DNA of 64,000 nt from Spirochaetaceae bacterium (lineage in GTDB: Bacteria > Spirochaetota > Spirochaetia > DSM-27196 > PWMO01). The stretch spans positions 1-64,000 of the forward strand of contig RECP01000078.1 in the NCBI GenBank assembly GCA_007693945.1. The letters run 5' to 3'. The notes beneath the pieces were generated by a model that saw only the letters and a program-made list of their open reading frames with translations, had not been told where the DNA came from and searched no databases. Below are positions 26,536 through 35,734 of the stretch, piece after piece; the first letter of the stretch is position 1, and each line of letters opens with the position of its first letter. The position numbers and the translations under genes were made by a program.

Positions 26536-29250
26536 ATGACGCACACGGTTCTATCGACCTATCGGATCCAGCTGCACGCCGGTTTCGATTTTGACGCTGC
26601 CGCCCGTATCGTCGATTATCTGGCCGATCTCGGCGTGACTCACGTCTACTGCTCGCCGTATCTGCAGGCCGCCCCCGGCAGCATGCACGGTTATGACGTT
26701 GTCGATCACAGCTCGGTCAACACCGAGCTGGGCGGCGAGAAGGCGCATCAGTGGTTTTGCCGCGCGCTGGGTGAGCAGGGCCTGGGACAGGTGCTCGACG
26801 TGGTTCCCAACCATATGGCGATTTCCGGTCCCGAGAACCGCTGGTGGTGGGACGTGCTGGAGAATGGTCCCTCGAGTCGCTACGCCTCCTATTTTGACGT
26901 CGACTGGGCCTATTCGGAGGAGGAGGGGGTTAACCGTGTCCTGCTGCCGATCCTTGGAGATCACTACGGACGCATCGTAGAGGCCCGCCAGATTCGGCTC
27001 GAACGCAACGGCGGCGGGTTCGTACTGCGCTACTTTGATCACGTGTTTCCGGTTGACCCCCGTTCGCTGTCGCCCATCATTGCCCGGGCCGGTGAACGGT
27101 GCGGATCGCCCGATCTCGAGTTTGTCGCCAGTGCGCTGGACTATCTGCCGCTGCCTACCGCCACCGATAGGGCCAGCACGCGCCGCCGGCACCGTGATAA
27201 GCAGGTGCTCCGTGTGCAGCTAAGCCGGCTGCTGGATGAACAGCCGACCGTGCGTCGCGCGACGGACGAAGAGGTAGAGGCGGTCAACGCCGATGCCGAC
27301 CGCATGGACGCTCTGCTCGGTCGCCAGAACTACCGCCTGGCGTTCTGGCGCGTGGCGCGCAGTGACCTGGCCTACCGTCGCTTCTTTGATATCAACGACC
27401 TCGTCGGCCTGCGTGCCGAGGACGAAGATGTGTTCCTGGACACCCATGAGCTGGTGATTGAGTGGCTCTCGCAGGGGGTTATCGATGGCCTGAGGATAGA
27501 CCATCCCGATGGACTGCGTGATCCGCAGGAGTACTTCGCCAGACTGCGCCGGGCCGCCCCCGGCGCCTGGATCGTGGTCGAGAAAATCCTGCACCCCGGC
27601 GAGCGCCTGCGTGCTGCCTGGCCGGTACAGGGCACTACCGGCTACGATTTCCTGATCAACACCGGACAGCTGTTCATCTATGGGCCCCATCGCGACGCCT
27701 TCGACGGCTACTATCAGCGCTTTGTGGGTAGCGAACAACCTGTCGACTATCATCAGCTGCTGCAGGAAAAGAAAGACCTCGTAGTCTCCGAGCTGCTCGG
27801 CAGCGACATGAACCGGCTGACGGCGTTGGCCACCGACGTTTTCGTATATCATCGCCGTTTCCGGGATTTTACCCGCGATGAGATTTATGAAGCGCTCGCG
27901 GTGCTGGTGGCCTCGTTTTCCGTTTATCGCTCCTACGTTCGCAGCGCGGCTACGGTTATCGAGGACGAGGACGTCCGTATCATCGATGAGGCGGTGGCCA
28001 CCGCCCAAGGGCGGCGACCCGATCTCGATCCCGAGCTGTTTGCTTTCCTGGGGGCAATCCTCAAACTCGAGCATCCCGGCAAGGCGGAGCGGGAGCTCGC
28101 CACGCGCGTGCAGCAGTTGACCGGGCCGGTGATGGCCAAGGGCGCCGAGGATACCGCGTTTTACTGCTACACACGCTTCACCGCGCTCAACGAGGTCGGC
28201 GGAGACCCGGCGCGCTTTGGTATCGGGCTGGACGAGTTTCATCAGGAGATGCAACTACGGGCGGAGAACTCTCCGGCGGCCATGCTCGCCACATCGACCC
28301 ACGACACAAAACGCAGCGAGGACGTGCGCATGCGACTGGCTGTGCTCTCCGAAACACCGGAGGCCTGGATGGGGTTCTGCGACACACTGCGTGAGCACTG
28401 CAGTACATTCCGCAGCGGAGAGTTCCCGGACCCCGAGACCGAATACCTGATCTACCAGACCGTGGTCGGCGCGTGGCCGATCGACGCGCCGCGGCTGATC
28501 GCTTACGTGCAGAAGGCCGTCCGTGAAGCAAAACGCTTCACGTCGTGGACTCGCCGGAATCAGGAGTACGAACAGATTATCCGCAGTTTTGTCGAGCGGC
28601 TGTTGGCCGATGAGCGTGCGGTTCTCGACATCGAGCAGATGGTGCAGAGTATCGATGAAGCCGGAAAACTCAACTCGCTTTCACTGGCGCTGATCAAACT
28701 CACCGCACCGGGTGTTCCCGATGTCTACCAGGGTAACGAACTGTGGGACTACAGCCTGGTGGATCCCGACAATCGCCGGCCGGTAGACTTCGATGCGCGG
28801 CGCAAGCTTCTGAGGCGCATCGACAAACTGGGTTCCGAGGCGGTACTACGCCGCACCGGGCAAGGCCTGCCCAAACTGCTGCTGACCGCTCAGGCACTGC
28901 GTCTGCGCCGTCGCCGGCCCGAGGTGCTCGGGCCGGCGGCAAACTACCGGCCGCTCTACGCGTACGGCACCAGAGCCGATCATGTTGTTGCCTTTGTTCG
29001 CGCTGAAGCCGCAATCACGATCGGGGTTCGTTTTCCGCTGCTGCTGGCCGGCGCCTGGCAGGACACGACACTCGATATCCCGGAAGGCCGTTGGACGGAC
29101 CTGCTCAGCGGTAACGCCGTACACGCCGGGCCGCAGCCTTTGAGCAGGTTGCTGCGGGCCTTCCCGGTAGCCCTGCTGGAGAAGTGTGATGAGAAACCAC
29201 CCGAGCAGACAGGTGACGGACAGCACATTGAGCCGCCGGCCCAAGCGTGA
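26536..29250 (+). CDS. treY: Maltooligosyltrehalose synthase
   Basis: Converts the reducing-end alpha-1,4 linkage of a maltodextrin to the alpha,alpha-1,1 bond of trehalose, by intramolecular transglucosylation. 904 residues. GH13 regions: DVVPNHMAI, nucleophile in DGLRIDHPDGL, acid in WIVVEKIL, STHDTKRSEDVR. The opening STYRIQLHAGFDF is typical for TreY. ATG 26536 is ten bases after the glgX stop and has only a weak ribosome binding site, so translational coupling is likely. Its 3' end overlaps treZ. Confidence 0.97.
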   Translation: MTHTVLSTYRIQLHAGFDFDAAARIVDYLADLGVTHVYCSPYLQAAPGSMHGYDVVDHSSVNTELGGEKAHQWFCRALGEQGLGQVLDVVPNHMAISGPENRWWWDVLENGPSSRYASYFDVDWAYSEEEGVNRVLLPILGDHYGRIVEARQIRLERNGGGFVLRYFDHVFPVDPRSLSPIIARAGERCGSPDLEFVASALDYLPLPTATDRASTRRRHRDKQVLRVQLSRLLDEQPTVRRATDEEVEAVNADADRMDALLGRQNYRLAFWRVARSDLAYRRFFDINDLVGLRAEDEDVFLDTHELVIEWLSQGVIDGLRIDHPDGLRDPQEYFARLRRAAPGAWIVVEKILHPGERLRAAWPVQGTTGYDFLINTGQLFIYGPHRDAFDGYYQRFVGSEQPVDYHQLLQEKKDLVVSELLGSDMNRLTALATDVFVYHRRFRDFTRDEIYEALAVLVASFSVYRSYVRSAATVIEDEDVRIIDEAVATAQGRRPDLDPELFAFLGAILKLEHPGKAERELATRVQQLTGPVMAKGAEDTAFYCYTRFTALNEVGGDPARFGIGLDEFHQEMQLRAENSPAAMLATSTHDTKRSEDVRMRLAVLSETPEAWMGFCDTLREHCSTFRSGEFPDPETEYLIYQTVVGAWPIDAPRLIAYVQKAVREAKRFTSWTRRNQEYEQIIRSFVERLLADERAVLDIEQMVQSIDEAGKLNSLSLALIKLTAPGVPDVYQGNELWDYSLVDPDNRRPVDFDARRKLLRRIDKLGSEAVLRRTGQGLPKLLLTAQALRLRRRRPEVLGPAANYRPLYAYGTRADHVVAFVRAEAAITIGVRFPLLLAGAWQDTTLDIPEGRWTDLLSGNAVHAGPQPLSRLLRAFPVALLEKCDEKPPEQTGDGQHIEPPAQA

Positions 29251-30982
29251 CCGTCTCAGCCTCTGGGCACCGCACGCCACAACGGTGGAGGTTGAACTCA
29301 ACCGTCACCGGCTGCCGATGTCGGCGGCCGGACGCGGCTACTGGGTGCTGGATGAACCGCGACCGGTGGCCGGAGACCGCTATCTGTTCCGCATTGACGG
29401 TGGTCCGCTGCGGCCCGATCCTCGTTCCATGCGCCAACCCGAAGGCGTTCACCAGGCGTCCGAATGGGTTGAGCCGTACAGCCACGTGCGGCATGCTGAG
29501 GACCGGTTCATTGCCCCGGCACTGGACAGCGCGGTGATCTACGAGCTCCACGTTGGTACCTTCACCGCCGAGGGCACGTTTGACGCCGCCGTCACGCGCC
29601 TCGATTACCTGAAAGAGCTCGGGGTTAGTCACATTGGACTGATGCCGGTTGCCGCGGCGTCCGGAACGCGGGGATGGGGCTACGACGGCGTGGCGCTCTA
29701 CGCCGTTTGCGAGGCGTATGGGGGACCGGACGGACTGCAGCGGTTTGTGCAAGCCTGCCATGCGCGCGGGCTGGCGGTTGTAATGGACGTTGTGTACAAC
29801 CATCTGGGCCCCGAAGGAAACTACCTCGGGGAGTTCGGCCCCTACTTCACCGACGCTTACAAAACCCCGTGGGGTTCGGCGGTTAATCTGGATGGGCCCG
29901 GCAGCGATGAGGTGCGCCGTTTCCTGTTCGACAACGCCCGCATGTGGCTGGAGGATTACGGCTGTGACGGGCTGCGCATCGATGCGGTTCACGCCCTGTT
30001 CGACATGTCGGCACTGCACTTTCTTGAAGAACTGGCAATCGAGACCGACCGCCTGGCGCATGAGACCGGGCGGTCGCTGGTCCTGATTGCCGAGAGCGAT
30101 CTCAACGACCCGCGCCTGGTTACGCCGCGCTGCTGCGGTGGCTACGGGCTGGATGCCCAGTGGAGCGACGACTTTCACCATGCGCTGCACGTGGCGTTGA
30201 CCGCTGAGCAGCAGGGTTACTACAAAGGCTTCACGGGAATTGAGGATCTGGCAACCAGCCTCCGAGAAGTGTTCATCCACGCCGGAGACTACTCGGCGGC
30301 GCGCGGGCGCCGCCATGGCCGGCCGGTGGGGACCCTGCCGGGTTGCCGTTTTCTGGCCTACAGCCAGAATCACGACCAGGTGGGAAACCGCGCCCGCGGC
30401 GAACGTCTCTGTCACCTTGTGTCACCCGCCCATGCCCGGATCGCGGCCGCGCTGACCGTGCTGGCACCGTTTGTGCCGATGCTGTTCCAGGGAGAAGAGT
30501 GGGCCGCTTCGAGCCCCTTTCTCTATTTCACCGACCACGGCGATGCCGATCTGGGCGCGGCGGTCAAGGAAGGCCGTCGGCGCGAGTTTTCAGCGTTCGG
30601 CTGGAAGCCCGAGGACATTCCCGATCCGCAGTTGCCGCAGACCTACAACGCCAGTGTACTCGACTGGCGGGAGCAGTCCGTTGCCGAGCACGCCGAGATG
30701 CTCGACTGGTACCGCAGACTGCTCGCGCTGCGCCGCAGTGAGGACGATCTGCGCTACCCGGATCGGGCGGCGACCTCGGTGACCTGCGATCCCGAGGCCG
30801 GCTGGCTCCAACTGCGGCGCGGCGCCATCGATATCGTGGCAGCGTTTGCTGATCGGGCGCTGCAGCTGAGGCTGAATGCGGGCAGACCACTGCTCTGCTC
30901 GCAGAACGCGACACTCAAACCAAACGGTGAACTGCAGTTCAGCGGCCCAGGGGTTGCCGTCAGCCGCCGCGCGCGCGCCTGA
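29189..30982 (+). CDS. treZ: Maltooligosyltrehalose trehalohydrolase
   Basis: Releases free trehalose from maltooligosyltrehalose. 597 residues. An N-terminal module (RLSLWAPHATTVEVEL) precedes the GH13 barrel: DVVYNHLGPEGNY, the nucleophile in GLRIDAVHAL, the acid in LIAESDLND and SQNHDQVGNRA. ATG 29189 follows GGAG by seven bases, overlapping treY by 62 bases. An adjacent GTG at 29186 is an alternative. With glgX and treY it forms a complete glycogen-to-trehalose route, probably for stress or osmotic protection. Confidence 0.96.
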   Translation: MRNHPSRQVTDSTLSRRPKRDRLSLWAPHATTVEVELNRHRLPMSAAGRGYWVLDEPRPVAGDRYLFRIDGGPLRPDPRSMRQPEGVHQASEWVEPYSHVRHAEDRFIAPALDSAVIYELHVGTFTAEGTFDAAVTRLDYLKELGVSHIGLMPVAAASGTRGWGYDGVALYAVCEAYGGPDGLQRFVQACHARGLAVVMDVVYNHLGPEGNYLGEFGPYFTDAYKTPWGSAVNLDGPGSDEVRRFLFDNARMWLEDYGCDGLRIDAVHALFDMSALHFLEELAIETDRLAHETGRSLVLIAESDLNDPRLVTPRCCGGYGLDAQWSDDFHHALHVALTAEQQGYYKGFTGIEDLATSLREVFIHAGDYSAARGRRHGRPVGTLPGCRFLAYSQNHDQVGNRARGERLCHLVSPAHARIAAALTVLAPFVPMLFQGEEWAASSPFLYFTDHGDADLGAAVKEGRRREFSAFGWKPEDIPDPQLPQTYNASVLDWREQSVAEHAEMLDWYRRLLALRRSEDDLRYPDRAATSVTCDPEAGWLQLRRGAIDIVAAFADRALQLRLNAGRPLLCSQNATLKPNGELQFSGPGVAVSRRARA

Positions 30983-31065
30983 TCAGGCGCCATAAGGGCT
31001 GCGGAGCTGGAACAACAATTTTCGCACCACCGTATTCGTGCTACAATACAGGTAGGAGCCAGACA

Positions 31066-32346
31066 GTGACCCAGACCAAACCTTCGGCCCCCGCGGCATT
31101 TGACGTCAAAGAGATTCGGATGCGCAAGATCCGGCGTGTTTTCGATTCCAATCGGCTTGACGATATCCCGGCAACCGTGCGCGCCGAGCTGCAGACCGCG
31201 GGGATTGGGTTCAAGAAAGGAGAACGGATCGCGATTGGCTGCGGCAGCCGCGGTATCGCCAACCTGCCGCTGATTGTCGCCACGCTGGTGGAGCAGGTGC
31301 GTGCCGCGGGCGCCGAACCGTTCATAGTTCCGGTGATGGGGTCGCACGGCGGTGCAACCGCCGAGGGCCAGCAGCAGGTGCTTGCCGACTACGGCATCGA
31401 TGAAGCCGGCGTCGGTGCACCGGTGCGCTCTTCGATGGAAACCGTGGAGCTGCCTTCTGAAGGGCTGCCGCATGCACTCTACATGGACCGCCTGGCGTAC
31501 GAAAGCGACGGAGTGGTGCTGGTAAACCGTGTCAAACCGCATACCGATTTCCACGCCGAGATCGAGAGCGGCATCATGAAGATGCTGATTATCGGGCTTG
31601 GCAAGCACGATCAGGCCGACGCGATGCACCGTTTCGGGGTGCGCGGGCTCAAGGAGCTGCTGGTACCGGCGGCGCGCCGCATCATAGAGACCGGCAAGAT
31701 TCGTGCCGGAATTGCACTGGTGGAGAACGCCTACGACCAGACGATGATCATTCGCGCGTTGGGCCCGGAATCAATTGAAGCCGAGGAGATGAAGCTGCTC
31801 GATCTCGCGCGAGCCGCGATGCCGAAGCTGCCGCTCGAGTCAATCGATGTACTGATCATCGACGAGATGGGTAAGGACATCAGCGGCGTAGGAATGGATC
31901 CCAACATCATCGGTCGGATCAGAATCCCCGGGCAACCGGAGCCCGATTCGCCGTGGATCACCCGTATCGTCTGTACCGATCTGACACCGGCTTCACACGG
32001 CAACGCGCTTGGTGTGGGCCTGGCGGACCTGATCACGCAGCGGCTCTACGACAAGATCGATTTCTCCGCCATGAACCCCAACCTCTTTACCAGCACCTTT
32101 CTCGAGCGCGGCAAGATTCCGCCGGTGGCAGCCGGCAGTGCCGAGGCCGTCGCCTATGCGCTGCGCACCTGCAGCGTTCCGGACTCGCGCAAGGCCGGCA
32201 TCCTGCGTGTTCGTAATACGCTGCACATAGATGAACTGTGGGTATCGGAGAATGCGCTCGACGCAGTGCTTCAGAGTGACAGCGTGGAACTGCTCGATGA
32301 AGCCGGCCCGCTGCTGGACGGCAACGGGGAATTGATGCCGTTCTGA
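31066..32346 (+). CDS. LarA-like (DUF2088) domain protein
   Basis: 426 residues, cytoplasmic. The stretch from about 53 to 110 (GFKKGERIAIGCGSRG, then VPVMGSHGGATAEGQ) resembles the N-terminal domain of nickel-dependent lactate racemase LarA (DUF2088), and VNRVKPHTDFHAEIESG resembles its later part. It is not a close match to LarA itself, so the substrate is unknown and pincer-cofactor use is not shown. The GTG start at 31066 has AGGAG seven bases upstream. No larB/C/E cofactor genes are in the window. Confidence 0.72.
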   Translation: MTQTKPSAPAAFDVKEIRMRKIRRVFDSNRLDDIPATVRAELQTAGIGFKKGERIAIGCGSRGIANLPLIVATLVEQVRAAGAEPFIVPVMGSHGGATAEGQQQVLADYGIDEAGVGAPVRSSMETVELPSEGLPHALYMDRLAYESDGVVLVNRVKPHTDFHAEIESGIMKMLIIGLGKHDQADAMHRFGVRGLKELLVPAARRIIETGKIRAGIALVENAYDQTMIIRALGPESIEAEEMKLLDLARAAMPKLPLESIDVLIIDEMGKDISGVGMDPNIIGRIRIPGQPEPDSPWITRIVCTDLTPASHGNALGVGLADLITQRLYDKIDFSAMNPNLFTSTFLERGKIPPVAAGSAEAVAYALRTCSVPDSRKAGILRVRNTLHIDELWVSENALDAVLQSDSVELLDEAGPLLDGNGELMPF

Positions 32347-32450
32347 GTTCTTGGCGCGTATGGCGCTCACGCAAGAATTCCTTGCAAAACTGTCATGTTT
32401 TATGATAGGGTCGCCCGTATGCCGGCAGGCAGAACCGGAGGCAGGACTCT

Positions 32451-33530
32451 ATGAGAAAGCGATCCTTGTTGGCGATTGCGGCAGTCGCCGCTATTGCCCA
32501 GACTGTGATGGTGGCCTGCGGGCCTGGAAGACTGGCGGTGGGGGAGGAGCCGGTTCCTGCTCGGACGCTGGCGGGGCGCCACGTGGGATACTCGTGGGGC
32601 GGTGAGGCCCGTGGCACCTCGTTTGAAGATGCCACCCAGTACATTGAGACAATTCTGACGCTCGATGAAGACGGCATTATCACTGCCGCCAAAGTGGTGT
32701 TCTGGGTGCAGCGCGACGGATACTGGATTCCGCGCAGCAGCGGTAATGCCTACGTGACGGTCGATTACCGCATCGATCCTTCTCCGGCCACCCCGGGTGA
32801 CAACTACTCGGCGGGTGAGTCGATGTTCACCATTTATACGGTCGACATGATGTCGTTCTATGCCGCCGGTGTCAGTCCGGACAATGTTGCCGCAGTGGCA
32901 ATTGTCTGTCCGGTGACCCGCTATCAGTTTGAGATGAAGTTTGACCGCGGCTTCGACTTCGACACGCCGTTTGCCGAAGTCACTATCGCCGGCGGCGACC
33001 TGGTGCCGACCTGGCGTACCTCCGGAAGCGGGCTGATGCGGCCGCAGGATTGGGCCGAGATCGCCGATCTCAACTTCTTCGAAATTGACCTGCTGTGGTC
33101 GCACGTGGTCAATGATCACGGCGTTCTGGCCGGCGTTACGCCCGAGTCGTCGGTTCGCGAGTTCCTGGAAGCGTTGGGTGTCGGTTTTGACGGCGGTCGG
33201 CCCCGGCCAAAGGACGTGAGCTACGGCTATTTCGGCATCGGCGGATGGGCCGGTAACCACGCCGCCATTGCGCAATCGCTGATCGGTCAGGACGCAACCA
33301 GCAAGACTTCGCTGGTGGACTGGTCGATCGAACGCTACGCGGGAGCGATCAACGAGAACAACGTCTTCGGTGTTGACGTTGCCACCGGAGCGACCCGTAC
33401 CGTACAGAACTCGTTTGACGGGATCTCCGGTGCAACCGTACGCATAAGCCGTGAAGCGACTTCGTACCAGCGCGCACTGGTGGATGCCGGTATTCTCGAC
33501 GAGTCCGACGTGATAATCGGCCGCTTCTGA
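32451..33530 (+). CDS. Lipoprotein with FMN-binding-like C-terminal motif
   Basis: 359 residues. The signal ends in lipobox MVAC (cysteine at 23), so the protein should be lipid-anchored. Near the C-terminus FDGISGATVRISREATSYQRA matches the FMN_bind pattern (D-G-x-S-G-A-T), in which the threonine can be flavinylated by ApbE, as in NqrC. The central region (a ITLDEDGI-like segment, ILTLDEDGIITAAKVVFW) fits the start of such a domain. ApbE is not in the window. ATG 32451 follows GGAGGCAGG-like sequence. Confidence 0.68.
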   Translation: MRKRSLLAIAAVAAIAQTVMVACGPGRLAVGEEPVPARTLAGRHVGYSWGGEARGTSFEDATQYIETILTLDEDGIITAAKVVFWVQRDGYWIPRSSGNAYVTVDYRIDPSPATPGDNYSAGESMFTIYTVDMMSFYAAGVSPDNVAAVAIVCPVTRYQFEMKFDRGFDFDTPFAEVTIAGGDLVPTWRTSGSGLMRPQDWAEIADLNFFEIDLLWSHVVNDHGVLAGVTPESSVREFLEALGVGFDGGRPRPKDVSYGYFGIGGWAGNHAAIAQSLIGQDATSKTSLVDWSIERYAGAINENNVFGVDVATGATRTVQNSFDGISGATVRISREATSYQRALVDAGILDESDVIIGRF

Positions 33531-33532
33531 GC

Positions 33533-33557
33533 GGGGCACACCCGCGCGGCGTGCCCC
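33533..33557 (+). terminator. GC hairpin after the lipoprotein gene
   Basis: GGGGCAC (33533-33539) pairs with GTGCCCC (33551-33557) around an 11-base loop, directly after the stop codon. No T run follows, so it may be a 3' stabilising structure rather than an intrinsic terminator. Confidence 0.35.
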
Positions 33558-33636
33558 TGCCGAGCGGCTGTTCTGCGGCCGGTTGACACTCGGTCGGTCT
33601 GCGCACAGACTGGCTCCCGGAACGGCGGCAGTGGCT

Positions 33637-34398
33637 ATGGACTTTGGTCGCGAAGTCTTTTTTTTATATCCTCCCAGCGTGCTGCAAGAGCAGTTGCTCA
33701 GTATTGTTGTTCAAGCGGAGTATGAAGTCTACCTGTTAAAGGATCATGTCAGGGCCCGCAAAGTGCTTCGGGACTATCCCGACGCGATTGTGTTTATCAA
33801 TATTGACGAAAAGATACGCGACGGTACGTGGGAGCAGTGGGTCGCAGAAATGATGACCGATCCGCAAACCGCATCGGTGCGCGTTGGTATCCTGTCGTAC
33901 AACAACGATTCGCAGCTTGCCAGGCGCTACCTGCTGGAGCTCTCGGTTCCGTGCGGATTCATCCAGCTCAAGCTGGGCATCACGGAGAGCGCCCGCATCC
34001 TGTTGAAGGTCCTGGAGGCCAACGAAGCGCGCGGTCAGCGCAAGCACGTCCGTGCGGTGATTCCTCCCGGCGCCAAAGTCTGGTTTAACGTGCGCAGCGG
34101 GAGGAGTATCTACCGCGGTCGCATCCGTGACCTCAGTGCGGTCGGGATGGCGTGTTACTTTGACGATCCGGTTCCCTGGGAAGTGTCCGACGAGCTTGCG
34201 GACCTGCAACTCAACCTGCGCGGACAGCCGGTCTCGCTGTCCGGTACGGTGGCCGGAGTGCGTACAACTGATACCGGCCGCTTGTTCGTGATCATGTTCG
34301 CATCCGTTGACAGTGCTACCCGCCTCCGGCTGTACCGCTTCATCCACACGACGCTGCAGGCCGCCATGGATGCGCGCATTGCCGCGGTCCAGCCGTGA
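33637..34398 (+). CDS. PilZ-domain protein with an N-terminal receiver-like region
   Basis: 253 residues. The C-terminal half is a PilZ domain: RKHVR (RxxxR) at about residues 135-139 and RDLSAVGMA (D-x-S-x-x-G) later, the two cyclic-di-GMP-contacting motifs. The N-terminal half (FLYPPSVLQEQLLSIV, DAIVFINIDE) resembles the PilZN/receiver-like modules that occur in spirochaete PilZ proteins, without the phospho-acceptor pattern. ATG 33637 is chosen although its ribosome binding site is weak. A TTG at 33583 overlaps a TTGACA box and is less likely. It is a probable receiver for the diguanylate cyclase signal. Confidence 0.78.
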   Translation: MDFGREVFFLYPPSVLQEQLLSIVVQAEYEVYLLKDHVRARKVLRDYPDAIVFINIDEKIRDGTWEQWVAEMMTDPQTASVRVGILSYNNDSQLARRYLLELSVPCGFIQLKLGITESARILLKVLEANEARGQRKHVRAVIPPGAKVWFNVRSGRSIYRGRIRDLSAVGMACYFDDPVPWEVSDELADLQLNLRGQPVSLSGTVAGVRTTDTGRLFVIMFASVDSATRLRLYRFIHTTLQAAMDARIAAVQP

Positions 34399-34562
34399 TG
34401 CGCCCGCGGTCCGCGCGGCGCCTGGCGGCCATCGGCGCACCGAGCGTGGGCTGCCCGCGGTTACCGGGGCTGTGAATCACAACGGAGCCGGGGATTCCCG
34501 GACTCGACACTTCTGTCGCCGGATTGCTCAAGCGGTCCCGATCTGCCATTATTCGGGCTATC

Positions 34563-35645
34563 ATGAACATTGGTATCATCGGTTTGCAGAAATCCGGCAA
34601 GACGACGATTTTCAACGCGCTCACCGGGCAGGGTGCCGAAGTCTCGGAGTACGCCTCGCAACGTGTCGAACCCAACCTGGCAGTGGTCGAAGTGCAGGAC
34701 CAGCGCGTTGCAAGCCTCTCCGCGATGTATCAGCCGCGCAAAACGATCTATGCCAGCGTGGAATTTGTGGACTTCGCCGGGTTATCCGCGGGTGCCGCGG
34801 AGCACGGCGTGTTTTCCGGTGCGGCTATGCAGCTGGTCAAAAATGCCGACGCGCTGTGCGCGGTGGTGCGCAACTTTCACGATCAGGTTATCGATGAGAC
34901 CCACGGCGCGCCCGACCCGGCCGGCGCCGTAGAGACAATTGCCGCCGAGCTGATCCTGGCCGATCAGATCATCGCGGAACGCCGCCTGGAACGGATTGCA
35001 CATGACCTTCAGCGCGGTAAGAAGACACCGCAGCTTTCCGCTGAGCAGAAGCTGATCGAGCGGCTGATAGCGCACCTGGGCGAAGAGCACCCGCTGCGAT
35101 CTCTGGAGTTGAGCGTCGACGATCGCAAGACAATCGCGGGTTTTCAGTTTCTGTCGGTAAAGCCGGTGTTTGTGGTTCTCAACTCAAGCGAGGACAGCTA
35201 CGGCAAGAGTGACGCCGTGATGGATGCCATAGGGCAGCATTACCCTGTGGTCGAGTTTGCCGGCAGCTTTGAGATGGAGCTTAGCCGTCTGGAAGACGAT
35301 GGTGAACGGCAGGTTTTCATGCTGGACATGGGTATTGCCGAGTCGGCGCGGACACGGCTGACCACCTTTGCCTATCGGACGCTCGGTTACGTCAGTTTCT
35401 TCACCGTCGGCAAAGACGAAGTCCGCGCCTGGACCATTCGTGACGGGCAGACCGCGGTAGAGGCCGCCGGAACTGTTCATTCGGACCTGGCGCGCGGCTT
35501 CATCCGCGCCGAGGTGTTCAGCTACGACGACCTGATGCAGTACGGCTCGGAGAAGGCGGTGCGTGATGCGGGCCGATTCCGCGTCGAAGGCAAACACTAC
35601 GTCGTAGCCGACGGCGACATCATCAACGTTCGCTTCAGCGTATAG
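34563..35645 (+). CDS. YchF/Obg-like GTPase
   Basis: 360 residues, the usual YchF length. P-loop GLQKSGKTT (residues 7-15) departs from the usual NVGKST. The G3 region is FVDFAGL and the fourth motif is VVLNSSE (NxxE type, as in YchF/OLA1, which prefers ATP). A coiled coil lies between them. The C-terminus is a TGS domain (RGFIRAEVFSYDDL, DGDIINVRF). It probably acts at the ribosome. It may be a paralogue of canonical YchF, given the altered P-loop. ATG 34563 fits the family N-terminus, but its ribosome binding site is poor. Confidence 0.82.
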   Translation: MNIGIIGLQKSGKTTIFNALTGQGAEVSEYASQRVEPNLAVVEVQDQRVASLSAMYQPRKTIYASVEFVDFAGLSAGAAEHGVFSGAAMQLVKNADALCAVVRNFHDQVIDETHGAPDPAGAVETIAAELILADQIIAERRLERIAHDLQRGKKTPQLSAEQKLIERLIAHLGEEHPLRSLELSVDDRKTIAGFQFLSVKPVFVVLNSSEDSYGKSDAVMDAIGQHYPVVEFAGSFEMELSRLEDDGERQVFMLDMGIAESARTRLTTFAYRTLGYVSFFTVGKDEVRAWTIRDGQTAVEAAGTVHSDLARGFIRAEVFSYDDLMQYGSEKAVRDAGRFRVEGKHYVVADGDIINVRFSV

Positions 35646-35663
35646 CCGCAAGATCCGCGATTG

Positions 35664-35692
35664 CTGACAAAACCGTGTACCGGTGTTATATT
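35664..35692 (+). promoter_or_regulatory. Promoter of the DUF3179 gene
   Basis: CTGACA (35664-35669) and TATATT (35687-35692) are spaced by 17 bases, each a 5/6 match. The GTG start lies 42 bases beyond. Confidence 0.65.
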
Positions 35693-35734
35693 TGTATTTA
35701 CAAGTTAATATCCGGTAGTGAAAGGAGTATAGCA

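Noticed and set aside
25311-26546. 411-codon open frame on the minus strand
   Set aside because: Antisense of glgX, which has complete GH13 motifs.
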